5,855 bases of DNA from Pseudomonadota bacterium (GCA_023444765.1 JAEXLY010000030.1:1-5855); one strand, 5' to 3'. Positions 1 to 5,639 are shown, numbered from the stretch's first letter. Program-made: numbers and translations. The notes: generated by a model not told the origin, from the sequence alone.

Positions 1-396
1 CGCCTGCGCCAGCGCCGCCGCGGCCGGCACCCGGCGCGGCCCCGCCTGCGCGCCGAACCCCCAGGCCGCCACCAGGCCGCCGATGGCCGGATCGAAGGCA
101 CCGTCGCTGGCCTGCGCCACCCGCAGCGCGCACGCCATCACCCGGAAGAAATCCTCGGGCAGCGCATGCCAGCTGCCAGCGGGGGCGCGGTTGAACCGGG
201 CAAGATCCGAATCCGGCTCCCAGGTACTCACCTGCGCCACGATGGAGTCCAGCCGCGCCTGCACTGCGGCGTGCAGCGCATCCAGCGCCGCGCTGCGCGG
301 CGCGCACAGGTCCACGCGCCAGCGCGTGCCCATGGTCGCGCCATACAGCGTGTGCACGACGCCGGAACCGGCGGCGGTGGTCGCGCCGCCGCTCAT
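1..396 (-). CDS. apbE: ApbE-family FAD:protein FMN transferase (N-terminal part, runs off left edge)
   Basis: The first 132 residues of a flavin transferase are visible; the gene continues past base 1 with no stop. ApbE enzymes split FAD and attach FMN by a phosphoester bond to Thr or Ser in a DxxTGA[TS]-like motif of a target protein. Family marks seen are GTRW (23-26), STWEPDSDLARFN (57-69), DGAFDPAIG (98-106) and WGFG (112-115), in the usual order. The Mg-binding and catalytic C-terminal part lies outside the window. The start is the ATG at 396, the only in-frame candidate after the previous gene's stop, 40 nt downstream of the DUF4198 stop. It has no good ribosome binding site. No signal peptide or lipobox is visible, which is odd because many Gram-negative ApbE proteins are periplasmic lipoproteins. 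As last visible gene of the operon it probably modifies the DUF2271 product. Family call is firm; substrate is inferred. Confidence 0.93.
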   Translation of the reverse strand, partial: MSGGATTAAGSGVVHTLYGATMGTRWRVDLCAPRSAALDALHAAVQARLDSIVAQVSTWEPDSDLARFNRAPAGSWHALPEDFFRVMACALRVAQASDGAFDPAIGGLVAAWGFGAQAGPRRVPAAAALAQA

Positions 397-436
397 CCCG
401 GTCCCGGTGCCCGTCCGCTCAAGGCAACCCCACGCA

Positions 437-1318
437 TTACTGCGGCAGCACTTCCAGCGTGGCCACGTACGACAGCCGGCGCCGGCTGGCCTGCGGCACC
501 GAGGGGCGATCGTCCTGTACGCCGGCTTCGAGCCAGTACATGCCCGGCTCCGGCCAGGTGACGCGGAGCAGGCCTTCGGCATCCGTGGTGGCGGTGATCT
601 CTTCCTGCGCGTTGCGGTAGCGGGTGCCGCCGCGCACGATCTCGAATTCCAGGCCGGGCGCGGGCTTGCCGTCGACCAGCACGCGGAACGTGGCTTCCTC
701 GCCCGCGAACAGGTCGTTGGGATGGGTCACCGGCGCCAGTTCGATGCCCCGGCCGGTGGCGGCGAGCGCGGTGTCGTTGGGCGCGCCGTTGGTGACGAAG
801 GTTTCCACCCGGCCCACGGTCTGGGTGACCTCCACGTTCTGTGCGTCCTTCGGCACCCGCGTCGCGAGGTCCTCGACGGTGGCGCTGCGCAGGAAGCCGC
901 CGCGCGTGTCGGGCGGTGCGCCGGGGCCGCCGACGGGCTTGCCCTCGGCCTCCGCGCGCGCCTTCGCGGCCAGGCTGGCGGGCGTGTCCCAGCGCACCGA
1001 CAAGCCGGCGCTGGCGTTGGCGATGCGATAGGTGCCGGTCTGCGCGAGCTGCACGTCGAAGGTGCTGCGGTACTTGCCGGTGCTGGCGTTCTTCAGCTCG
1101 ACCTTGCTGCCATCGGGCGCGGTGGCGGTCACGTTGTCCAGCCGCATCGGCACGTGGTCGGGGAAGAACAGCTGGTTGGACACCGCGCCATCGAAGGTCA
1201 CCCACACGTCGCCACCGTTGACGACGGCCTGCGAGGGAATGATCCATTGCTTGTGCGCGGCGGCCGACAGCGGCAGCAGCGCGGCGACCGCCAGGGCGAG
1301 CAGGGACGTACGCTTCAC
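437..1318 (-). CDS. Secreted DUF4198 protein
   Basis: This is a 293-aa exported protein that I assign to the DUF4198 family from its mature N-terminus (HKQWIIPS), the central segment IELAPVTHPNDLFAGEEATF (about 192-211) and the following VLVDGKPAPGLEFEI Ig-like stretch. Residues 1-21 form a signal peptide with a likely cut after SAAA, which would leave His22 as the mature N-terminus. Only three histidines exist: 22, 55 and 199. The start is a GTG at 1318, chosen because AAGGAG sits 6 nt upstream (1325-1330) and the signal peptide begins there; the frame stays open further upstream but would overlap the preceding gene. It lies 38 nt after the DUF2271 stop. DUF4198 proteins occur beside metal-uptake genes, including nickel/cobalt and iron systems, but a molecular role is not established to my knowledge. 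A periplasmic metal-binding or scaffold role is inferred. Confidence 0.88.
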   Translation of the reverse strand: MKRTSLLALAVAALLPLSAAAHKQWIIPSQAVVNGGDVWVTFDGAVSNQLFFPDHVPMRLDNVTATAPDGSKVELKNASTGKYRSTFDVQLAQTGTYRIANASAGLSVRWDTPASLAAKARAEAEGKPVGGPGAPPDTRGGFLRSATVEDLATRVPKDAQNVEVTQTVGRVETFVTNGAPNDTALAATGRGIELAPVTHPNDLFAGEEATFRVLVDGKPAPGLEFEIVRGGTRYRNAQEEITATTDAEGLLRVTWPEPGMYWLEAGVQDDRPSVPQASRRRLSYVATLEVLPQ

Positions 1319-1324
1319 GGAAGA

Positions 1325-1330
1325 CTCCTT
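1325..1330 (-). promoter_or_regulatory. Ribosome binding site of the DUF4198 gene
   Basis: On the minus strand this reads AAGGAG, 6 nt before the GTG at 1318. It decides in favour of the GTG start over the longer open frame that reaches into the upstream gene. Confidence 0.75.
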
Positions 1331-1356
1331 GATCGAAGGGAATATGCGCGCGGCGC

Positions 1357-1872
1357 TCACGGCGTGAGCCTGAGCGAGACGGTGCCGAGTTCGCTGCTGC
1401 CCTGCGCGCGGCCGGACTGAGCGGCCTCGACCGGCCAGGTGAAGGGGATCTTGAGCAGTTCGCGGCCGCCGACTTCGCGCACGGCCTCGACCACCAGGGT
1501 GTATTCGCCCGGCGCCAGCGCGGCCAGCTCCGGATGGGTACCGTCGAAGCCCAGCTCGTGCGTGCCGGCCGGACGCGTGGGGCCGGTCACGCCGTCGACC
1601 GGCACCTCGAGCGTGCGCCCGGACTTGCGCCACCACTGGCGCAGGTCGGGCAGCCACTTGGTGCCGTGGCCTTCGCTGGTGTCCTTGCTCATGTACCAGA
1701 CCGCGAGGTTGGCCGCGTGCTTGCCGCCCGCGCCTTCCACGAACACCGCCACGTAGGGCCGGTGGTATTCGGCGACCTTCATCTGCGGGATCTGCACGGA
1801 CACGGTGACGTCGGTGGCCTGCGCCGGGAGGGCGAGCAGGCTGCCGATGGCGATGCTGAGCTGGATGCGCAT
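1357..1872 (-). CDS. Secreted DUF2271 protein, probable ApbE flavinylation target
   Basis: This is a 171-aa protein with a short Sec signal peptide (1-19, cut after AQA). The mature part matches DUF2271 as I know the family: RPYVAVFVEG (38-47), LAVWYMSKD (56-64), a Trp-rich KWLPDLRQWWRKSG segment (72-85) and a C-terminal GEYTLVVEAVREVGG strand pair. Residues 93-99 read DGVTGPT, which fits the ApbE acceptor consensus Dxx[ST]GA[TS] except for proline in place of alanine; Thr99 would carry FMN. The start ATG at 1872 has AGGAGG 7 nt upstream, the best ribosome binding site in the operon. It follows the PepSY gene by 23 nt and lies two genes before apbE. The inferred role is a periplasmic covalent flavoprotein that carries electrons to an iron chelate. 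DUF2271 assignment is fairly firm; flavinylation is inferred. Confidence 0.88.
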   Translation of the reverse strand: MRIQLSIAIGSLLALPAQATDVTVSVQIPQMKVAEYHRPYVAVFVEGAGGKHAANLAVWYMSKDTSEGHGTKWLPDLRQWWRKSGRTLEVPVDGVTGPTRPAGTHELGFDGTHPELAALAPGEYTLVVEAVREVGGRELLKIPFTWPVEAAQSGRAQGSSELGTVSLRLTP

Positions 1873-1879
1873 GGAGCGG

Positions 1880-1885
1880 CCTCCT
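1880..1885 (-). promoter_or_regulatory. Ribosome binding site of the DUF2271 gene
   Basis: This is a perfect AGGAGG on the minus strand, 7 nt before the ATG at 1872. It fixes that start against a much longer frame that remains open upstream through the PepSY and receptor genes. Confidence 0.8.
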
Positions 1886-1895
1886 GGAGGCGGAA

Positions 1896-2552
1896 TCAGT
1901 GGATGAACAGCAGGGCCAGCAGCGCCGGCAGCAGCAGGCCCAGGCCCACGTAGGGCCAGGTCATGCGGCGCTGGCGCGCGTGCATGTGCAGCAGCAGCAG
2001 GCCGGTGACGGTGAACACCACGCAGGCCAGCGCGAAGATGTCGATGAACCAGCCCCAGGCCGGCCCGGTATTGCGGCCCTTGTGCAGGTCGTTGAGGTAG
2101 GAGATCGCGCCGCGGTCGGTGCGCTCGTAATCGATGGCGCCGGTCTCGCGGTCGATGCTCAGCCAGGCGTCGCGGCCCGGCCCGGGCATCGACAGGTAGA
2201 TCTCGTCCGCCGACCACTCCGCCTCGCGGTCGCCGACCGGTGCATCGAGCGCATCGGACAGCCAGGCCGCGACCATGGGCGGCAACGGGGCGGCCTGCTC
2301 GTCCTCGCCCGCCAAGGCCGCGTGCAGCGGCGGCGGCAGCGCCAGCTGGCGGTTGTCGAGGCGCGGTTCGCCCTCGATCTTCGCCGCATGGTTGAGGGTG
2401 ATCCCGGTGACCGCGAACAGCAGCATGCCCACCAGGCACAGCGCCGAGCTGATCCAGTGCCACTGGTGCAGCGTGCGCAGCCAGAAGCCGCGACGCTGCT
2501 GGCCGGTGAGCGTGCGGGACGTGGTCTCGTCGGGCGGCATGGGGCGGGTCAC
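1896..2552 (-). CDS. Three-helix PepSY-associated inner-membrane protein
   Basis: This 218-aa protein has the layout of a small PepSY-associated membrane protein. Helix 1 covers about residues 32-54, a periplasmic PepSY-like segment about 55-165 (with the WLSIDRETGAIDY strand-turn at 130-142), helix 2 about 166-190, and helix 3 about 199-217. Conserved-looking histidines flank the helices: LHQWHW (H29, H32), LNHA (H55), LNDLHKGR (H157), and H189 and H191. In the larger PepSY siderophore reductases such as FoxB, membrane histidines bind heme; that these do the same is inference. The gene is probably the inner-membrane redox or anchoring partner of the DUF2271 flavoprotein. The start is uncertain: GTG at 2552 or ATG at 2540 (214 aa), neither with a Shine-Dalgarno sequence. 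It begins 51 nt after the receptor stop, so coupling to upstream translation is possible. Confidence 0.87.
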   Translation of the reverse strand: MTRPMPPDETTSRTLTGQQRRGFWLRTLHQWHWISSALCLVGMLLFAVTGITLNHAAKIEGEPRLDNRQLALPPPLHAALAGEDEQAAPLPPMVAAWLSDALDAPVGDREAEWSADEIYLSMPGPGRDAWLSIDRETGAIDYERTDRGAISYLNDLHKGRNTGPAWGWFIDIFALACVVFTVTGLLLLHMHARQRRMTWPYVGLGLLLPALLALLFIH

Positions 2553-2603
2553 GGGAAGGGCGGCAGGTCCATGTGGCGGTCAGTAACTCGGCGGCGGCGC
2601 CGC

Positions 2604-4964
2604 TCAGAACTGCACGTTCACGCCCAGCCAGAGGTTCCGCGACTTGTCCTTGTTGTTGTAATCGTCCAGATAGGTCGGGGCCCAGTCGCCGGTGTTCGCG
2701 TCCTGCGTCCAGAGCGTCTGGAACGAGGTGAAATCCTCGTCCAGCAGGTTGTTGATCCGCGCGTTGAGGCTGACGTTGTCGTTGAAGCGGTACTGCGCGC
2801 CCAGGTGCAGCACGGTGTAGTCCTGGTAATCCCGGCGCACGCCCTCGATCACGTCGCGGTAGCGCTTCGAGCGTGCCTCGGCGACCACGTGCATGCTGAA
2901 GCGGTCGGTCGCCTGCCAGCCCAGGCTGGCGTTGGCCATGTGCCTGGCGGTGTCGGTCAACGGCAGGCCCTGCTGCGCGCCGCTGAGCTGCTCGCTGTCG
3001 GTGTAGGTGTAGTTCGCGCGCAGCGACCAGGCCTCGGTGATGCCCCAGCGGCCGGCAAGCTCGGCGCCCTGGATGCGGACCTCGTCGATGTTGATGTTCT
3101 GCGCGTAGGTCGTGTAGCCCAGCAGGCCGTAGTCGCCGAGGTTGGCGCAGGGGCGCACGCCGCCGGTCTGCTCGCAGCTCAGGCTGGTCTCGCCGCGGGC
3201 GATCTTGTCCTCGAAGTCGTTGCGGAACACGGTGACGTTGAAATTGTGGCGGCTGTCGGCCGAGGTCCAGTACAGGGCGATCTCGCTGTTGACGCTGGTC
3301 TCGGGCTGCAAGTCGGGATTGCCGACGAAGGGCGAGGTGCCCTGGCCGCCGAAACCGGTGATCCCGTCGTACAGGTCGGTGGTCTTGGGCGTCTTGTAGC
3401 CGGTGCTCACGCCGCCCTTCAGCGTCCAGGCCGCACCGATGTCCCAGACCGCGTAGGCGCGCGGACTCAGGTGGCTGCCGAACACGTTGTGGTCGTCGTG
3501 GCGCAGGCCCAGGGTCACGGTGAGCGCGTCGGTGGGGCTCCAGTTGTTCTCCGCGAACAGCGACCACATCCGGTGTTCCTGCGCCGTGCCATTGCCGTCG
3601 CCGCCGTCCTCCAGGCCGAACACGCCGTCCTCGAGTTCGCCATCGATGGCCTGCCCGCCGACGATGAGGTGGTGCTGCCCGCCGACGGCGAAATCCAGCT
3701 TGGCGTCCAGCGTGTACTGGCTGCTTTCCATGGTGCGGCGGGGCCGCGGCAGGAAGGTGTCGGCGACCAGCCGGCGGCGTTCGTCGCGGTCCAGGCCTGC
3801 GTACGGACCGGTGTCGCAGACGTCCGCGTTGCCGCAGTACATGTCCAGGTGGAGTAGGCGCTCGGCCACGGTGAAAGGCAGGGTGCGGCCGAGGTTGACG
3901 GTCTCGATGTGCGCCAGCGACACGAAGCTGTTGCCCCAGTCCCACTGGCCCTGGTGCGTGACCGACCACTGGTCGCGGGTGAACTTCTGGTCGGCGGCGT
4001 AGCCGACGCGCGGAGCCGGGCGCCAGAGGCCCTCGATCCCGTCGACCGTGCCCAGCGGATAGGTTTCGGTGCCGAGGTTGTTGAGGTACGGCGTGTTGTC
4101 GTACTCCTGCTCTGAGGTGTCGTAGTCCAGCACCACGCTCTGGAATCCGGTGGGCGTCCAGCTGAGGGTGATGCCGGCGGTCCGGTTGACGTTGTCGACC
4201 GTCTTGCCGCCGCCGCCGAAGCCCAGCGACCGCTCGAACCCGGTGCCGTCGGGCGCGGTGATGACCTCGTACTCCGGGGTCGAGGCGTCGCGCTCGTACC
4301 GCGAGCCGCGCACGCCCAGGCCGAGCCTGTCCTGCACCAGCGGGCCGCTGACGGCGAAGTCCAGGGTGGTGTCGGTGCCGAAGTCGTCGTTCTCCTGGAA
4401 GTTGCGCGACACGGTCGCCGATCCGTGCCAGGCGTCGCCGACCTTGCGGGTGATGATGTTGATCACCCCGCCCATCGCGTCGGCGCCGTACAGCGTCGAG
4501 GCCGGGCCGCGGATCACCTCGATGCGCTCGATCATGTCCAGCGGCGGAATGTGGTTGAACTGGTTGCCGCCGAAGTTGTTGGGATAGATGTCGCCGTGGT
4601 TGTTCTGGCGCTTGCCGTCGATCAGGATCAGCGTGTAGTCCGGCCCCATGCCGCGCATGCTGATCGTCTTCTGGCCGGTCTTGTCCGAGGTCTCGCCGAC
4701 ATCGACGCCCTCCAGGTCGCGGACCGCGTCGATCAGGGTGACGTGGGGCCGCGTGGTGAGCTCCTCGCGGGTGATCACGCTGATGCTGGCCGGTGCGTCG
4801 GTGATCTTCTGCTCGAAGCCCGCGGCGGTGACGACCACGGCGTCGAAATCGACCGGATCGGGAGCCGGCGCGGGCGCCGCGAGGACCGGGGCGGCCAGAC
4901 CGAGGGCGAGGGCGCAGGCAAGAGGGGAACGGCGCAGCAGGGTTCGCAGGGAGGAAGTGGGCAT
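2604..4964 (-). CDS. TonB-dependent outer-membrane receptor, FepA/CirA-like
   Basis: This is a complete 786-aa receptor that imports a ferric chelate across the outer membrane using TonB-ExbB-ExbD energy. The signal peptide is about 1-30. A TonB box DAVVVTA is at 41-47. The plug spans about 51-174, with SMRGMGPDYTLILIDGKR (102-119) and PPLDMIERIEVIRGPASTLYG (140-160), which resemble FepA and CirA. The rest is a beta-barrel ending in aromatic Phe786, as expected for BAM recognition. Outside the signal there are four cysteines in two close pairs, C377/C383 and C597/C606, likely disulfides in surface loops. Length is normal for siderophore receptors. The ligand cannot be read from sequence; a catecholate siderophore is a reasonable guess from the FepA-like plug. 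The ATG at 4964 starts the signal peptide but has no Shine-Dalgarno sequence. A Fur-type operator lies 227 nt upstream, and the gene heads the five-gene unit. Confidence 0.95.
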   Translation of the reverse strand: MPTSSLRTLLRRSPLACALALGLAAPVLAAPAPAPDPVDFDAVVVTAAGFEQKITDAPASISVITREELTTRPHVTLIDAVRDLEGVDVGETSDKTGQKTISMRGMGPDYTLILIDGKRQNNHGDIYPNNFGGNQFNHIPPLDMIERIEVIRGPASTLYGADAMGGVINIITRKVGDAWHGSATVSRNFQENDDFGTDTTLDFAVSGPLVQDRLGLGVRGSRYERDASTPEYEVITAPDGTGFERSLGFGGGGKTVDNVNRTAGITLSWTPTGFQSVVLDYDTSEQEYDNTPYLNNLGTETYPLGTVDGIEGLWRPAPRVGYAADQKFTRDQWSVTHQGQWDWGNSFVSLAHIETVNLGRTLPFTVAERLLHLDMYCGNADVCDTGPYAGLDRDERRRLVADTFLPRPRRTMESSQYTLDAKLDFAVGGQHHLIVGGQAIDGELEDGVFGLEDGGDGNGTAQEHRMWSLFAENNWSPTDALTVTLGLRHDDHNVFGSHLSPRAYAVWDIGAAWTLKGGVSTGYKTPKTTDLYDGITGFGGQGTSPFVGNPDLQPETSVNSEIALYWTSADSRHNFNVTVFRNDFEDKIARGETSLSCEQTGGVRPCANLGDYGLLGYTTYAQNINIDEVRIQGAELAGRWGITEAWSLRANYTYTDSEQLSGAQQGLPLTDTARHMANASLGWQATDRFSMHVVAEARSKRYRDVIEGVRRDYQDYTVLHLGAQYRFNDNVSLNARINNLLDEDFTSFQTLWTQDANTGDWAPTYLDDYNNKDKSRNLWLGVNVQF

Positions 4965-4989
4965 GTAGGCGGGTTCATGGTTGCGTGGG

Positions 4990-5008
4990 GCGCCCCGCGG
5001 CGGGGCGC
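4990..5008 (-). other. Leader stem-loop near the receptor start
   Basis: An 8-bp perfect GC stem (4990-4997 with 5001-5008) closes a 3-nt loop. On the transcript its 3' arm ends 25 nt before the receptor ATG, close enough to affect ribosome access. Function is not known. Confidence 0.45.
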
Positions 5009-5046
5009 GCGCATGGCTGGCGGCCGGCCGGGCGAGAGGAAGGAGG

Positions 5047-5061
5047 GCCGGGAGGCCCGGC
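5047..5061 (-). other. Leader stem-loop with CCU loop
   Basis: A 6-bp perfect stem (5047-5052 with 5056-5061) has the loop CCU on the transcript strand. It is the middle of three compact stem-loops in the receptor leader and shares its loop sequence with the one at 5090-5108. Confidence 0.4.
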
Positions 5062-5089
5062 TAGACGCGGGGCGGCGCGTGCGCTGGCG

Positions 5090-5108
5090 GCGGGCAGAGG
5101 CTGCCCGC
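5090..5108 (-). other. Leader stem-loop with CCU loop
   Basis: An 8-bp perfect stem (5090-5097 with 5101-5108) has the loop CCU on the transcript strand. It begins 13 nt after the stop of the small ORF at 5122-5148. No T-run follows, so it is not a standard intrinsic terminator. Confidence 0.45.
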
Positions 5109-5121
5109 TCGAAGATCGAGG

Positions 5122-5148
5122 TCACGCGGCATGCGATTCACGTTTCAT
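5122..5148 (-). CDS. Possible 8-residue upstream ORF in the receptor leader
   Basis: ATG at 5148 opens a frame reading MKRESHAA and then TGA. Just upstream is a GCGGGA stretch, a poor match to a ribosome binding site. It lies between the inferred promoter and the three stem-loops, where a leader peptide would be. ORFs this short occur often by chance, so this is a weak call. Confidence 0.18.
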   Translation of the reverse strand: MKRESHAA

Positions 5149-5182
5149 TCCCGCGGGCGGCACGGACGCACCCGATGCAAGA

Positions 5183-5212
5183 ATGCTAAACGAGAATACT
5201 TATCAAACGCAA
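5183..5212 (-). promoter_or_regulatory. Candidate sigma-70-type promoter of the receptor operon
   Basis: On the minus strand a -35-like TTGCGT (5212-5207) and a -10-like TAGCAT (5188-5183) are separated by 18 nt. They match the consensus at 3/6 and 4/6 positions, so the promoter is weak on sequence alone. Support comes from the AT-rich setting and from the Fur-like operator filling the spacer. Transcription would start near 5175, giving a leader of about 210 nt. Confidence 0.5.
5186..5205 (-). promoter_or_regulatory. Fur-box-like operator
   Basis: On the minus strand 5205-5191 reads TGATAAG-T-ATTCTCG, which matches 11 of 14 positions of the 7-1-7 Fur model (TGATAAT-n-ATTATCA). The 19-bp alignment to GATAATGATAATCATTATC (5204-5186) gives 11 matches. 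It sits in the spacer of the candidate promoter, where bound Fur-Fe(II) would block RNA polymerase. Its position ahead of a siderophore-type receptor supports iron repression of the whole five-gene unit. Confidence 0.72.
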
Positions 5213-5236
5213 TCGCAACATCGTTCTGTTTGAGTG

Positions 5237-5259
5237 GCCCGACGTCCCGTCCGTCGGGC
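5237..5259 (-). terminator. GC hairpin, possible weak terminator after the ferredoxin gene
   Basis: An 8-bp perfect stem (5237-5244 with 5252-5259) has a 7-nt loop. The sequence that follows on the minus strand (CACTCAAACAG) lacks a T-run, so termination would be weak or Rho-assisted. Confidence 0.3.
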
Positions 5260-5284
5260 AAGCGGGGTCCGCGTGGCGGGGAGA

Positions 5285-5304
5285 GGCCGGCCGTCAGGCC
5301 AGCC
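5285..5304 (-). terminator. GC hairpin directly after the ferredoxin stop
   Basis: On the minus strand GGCTGGCC, loop TGAC, then GGCCGGCC form an 8-bp stem with one G-U pair, beginning 2 nt after the TGA. The following TCTCCCCGCC is only partly pyrimidine-rich and has no T-run. It may protect the 3' end or aid termination together with the hairpin at 5237-5259. Confidence 0.32.
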
Positions 5305-5306
5305 AC

Positions 5307-5639
5307 TCAGTCCCGGTCGTCGCGCACCCAGACCCCGCCGTCCTCGGTCCTGACCGGGAACTTCGCCACCGGTTCATAGGCCGGCGCACACAGGGCGCGG
5401 CCGTCGCGGATGTCGAAGCGGGCGCCATGCAGCACGCACTCCACGCTCGACTCGCCGGCCTCGAAATTCCCGGCCGACAGTTCGAAGTCCTCGTGCGTGC
5501 ACTTGTCCTCGAGCGCGTACAGGGTGCCGTCGAGGTTGAATACCACGATGCCGGCGCCGGTGACCTCGTCGAAGCCGGTCCTCATCTCGCCCGGGAGCAG
5601 GTCCGAGGTCGCGCAGATGAAGGTCCAGGTCTCGCTCAT
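5307..5639 (-). CDS. Rieske-type [2Fe-2S] ferredoxin
   Basis: This is a complete 110-aa soluble protein. It has the Rieske cluster motifs CTH (C47, H49) and CVLH (C68, H71), spaced C-x-H-x18-C-x2-H, plus family segments FELSAG (52-57), HGARFDIRDG (71-80) and PAYEPVAKFPV (86-96). Length and lack of a transmembrane anchor fit the small ferredoxins annotated as non-heme iron oxygenase ferredoxin subunits. It would pass single electrons in the cytoplasm to an unknown partner; no oxygenase gene is visible here. The start ATG at 5639 overlaps the preceding gene's stop as ATGA and has GGAG 7 nt upstream (5647-5650), so translation is probably coupled. From memory, related gamma-proteobacteria carry a GNAT plus Rieske pair after the suf iron-sulfur genes; that would have to be confirmed to the right of this window. 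Confidence 0.93.
   Translation of the reverse strand: MSETWTFICATSDLLPGEMRTGFDEVTGAGIVVFNLDGTLYALEDKCTHEDFELSAGNFEAGESSVECVLHGARFDIRDGRALCAPAYEPVAKFPVRTEDGGVWVRDDRD

Larger units (their letters stand above)
4965..5306. other. Intergenic control region between the ferredoxin gene and the receptor operon
   Basis: No protein-length gene is supported in these 342 bases. Read on the minus strand they hold, in order, hairpins after the ferredoxin stop, an AT-rich promoter and Fur-like operator (about 5181-5230), a possible 8-codon ORF, and a GC-rich leader with three compact stem-loops ahead of the receptor start. The AT-rich island stands out sharply from the surrounding GC-rich sequence. Confidence 0.75.

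Noticed and set aside
83..1420. A 445-codon plus-strand open frame antisense to apbE and DUF4198
   Set aside because: It is compositionally biased and antisense to two recognised genes, with no signal peptide or domain.
437..1657. A longer version of the DUF4198 gene starting upstream
   Set aside because: The extra N-terminus is out-of-frame coding sequence of DUF2271. The GTG at 1318 has a strong ribosome binding site and begins a signal peptide.
2133..2153. DRETGAI in the PepSY protein resembling an ApbE acceptor motif
   Set aside because: The acceptor position is Ile, not Thr/Ser. A DxxTG turn is ordinary in PepSY domains.
1899..3857. A 652-codon plus-strand open frame antisense to the receptor and PepSY genes
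   Set aside because: Its translation is Val/Ala/Gly/Gln-rich with no domain pattern, while the opposite strand encodes a clear TonB receptor.
1357..3969. A very long minus-strand open frame (870 codons) running through the receptor, PepSY and DUF2271 genes
   Set aside because: Only its last 171 codons are a real gene (DUF2271, with its own AGGAGG and signal peptide). The rest is Arg/Pro/Ala-rich low-complexity translation typical of an out-of-frame read in GC-rich DNA.
4775..5125. A 116-codon minus-strand frame overlapping the receptor leader and signal peptide, including an ATG at 4978
   Set aside because: It is Arg/Pro/Ser-rich and out of frame with the receptor, and its downstream half is the receptor signal region read in the wrong frame.
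5551..5571. DEVTGAG in the Rieske protein resembling an ApbE acceptor motif
   Set aside because: The modified Thr/Ser position is Gly, and the protein is a cytoplasmic iron-sulfur carrier; a chance match.
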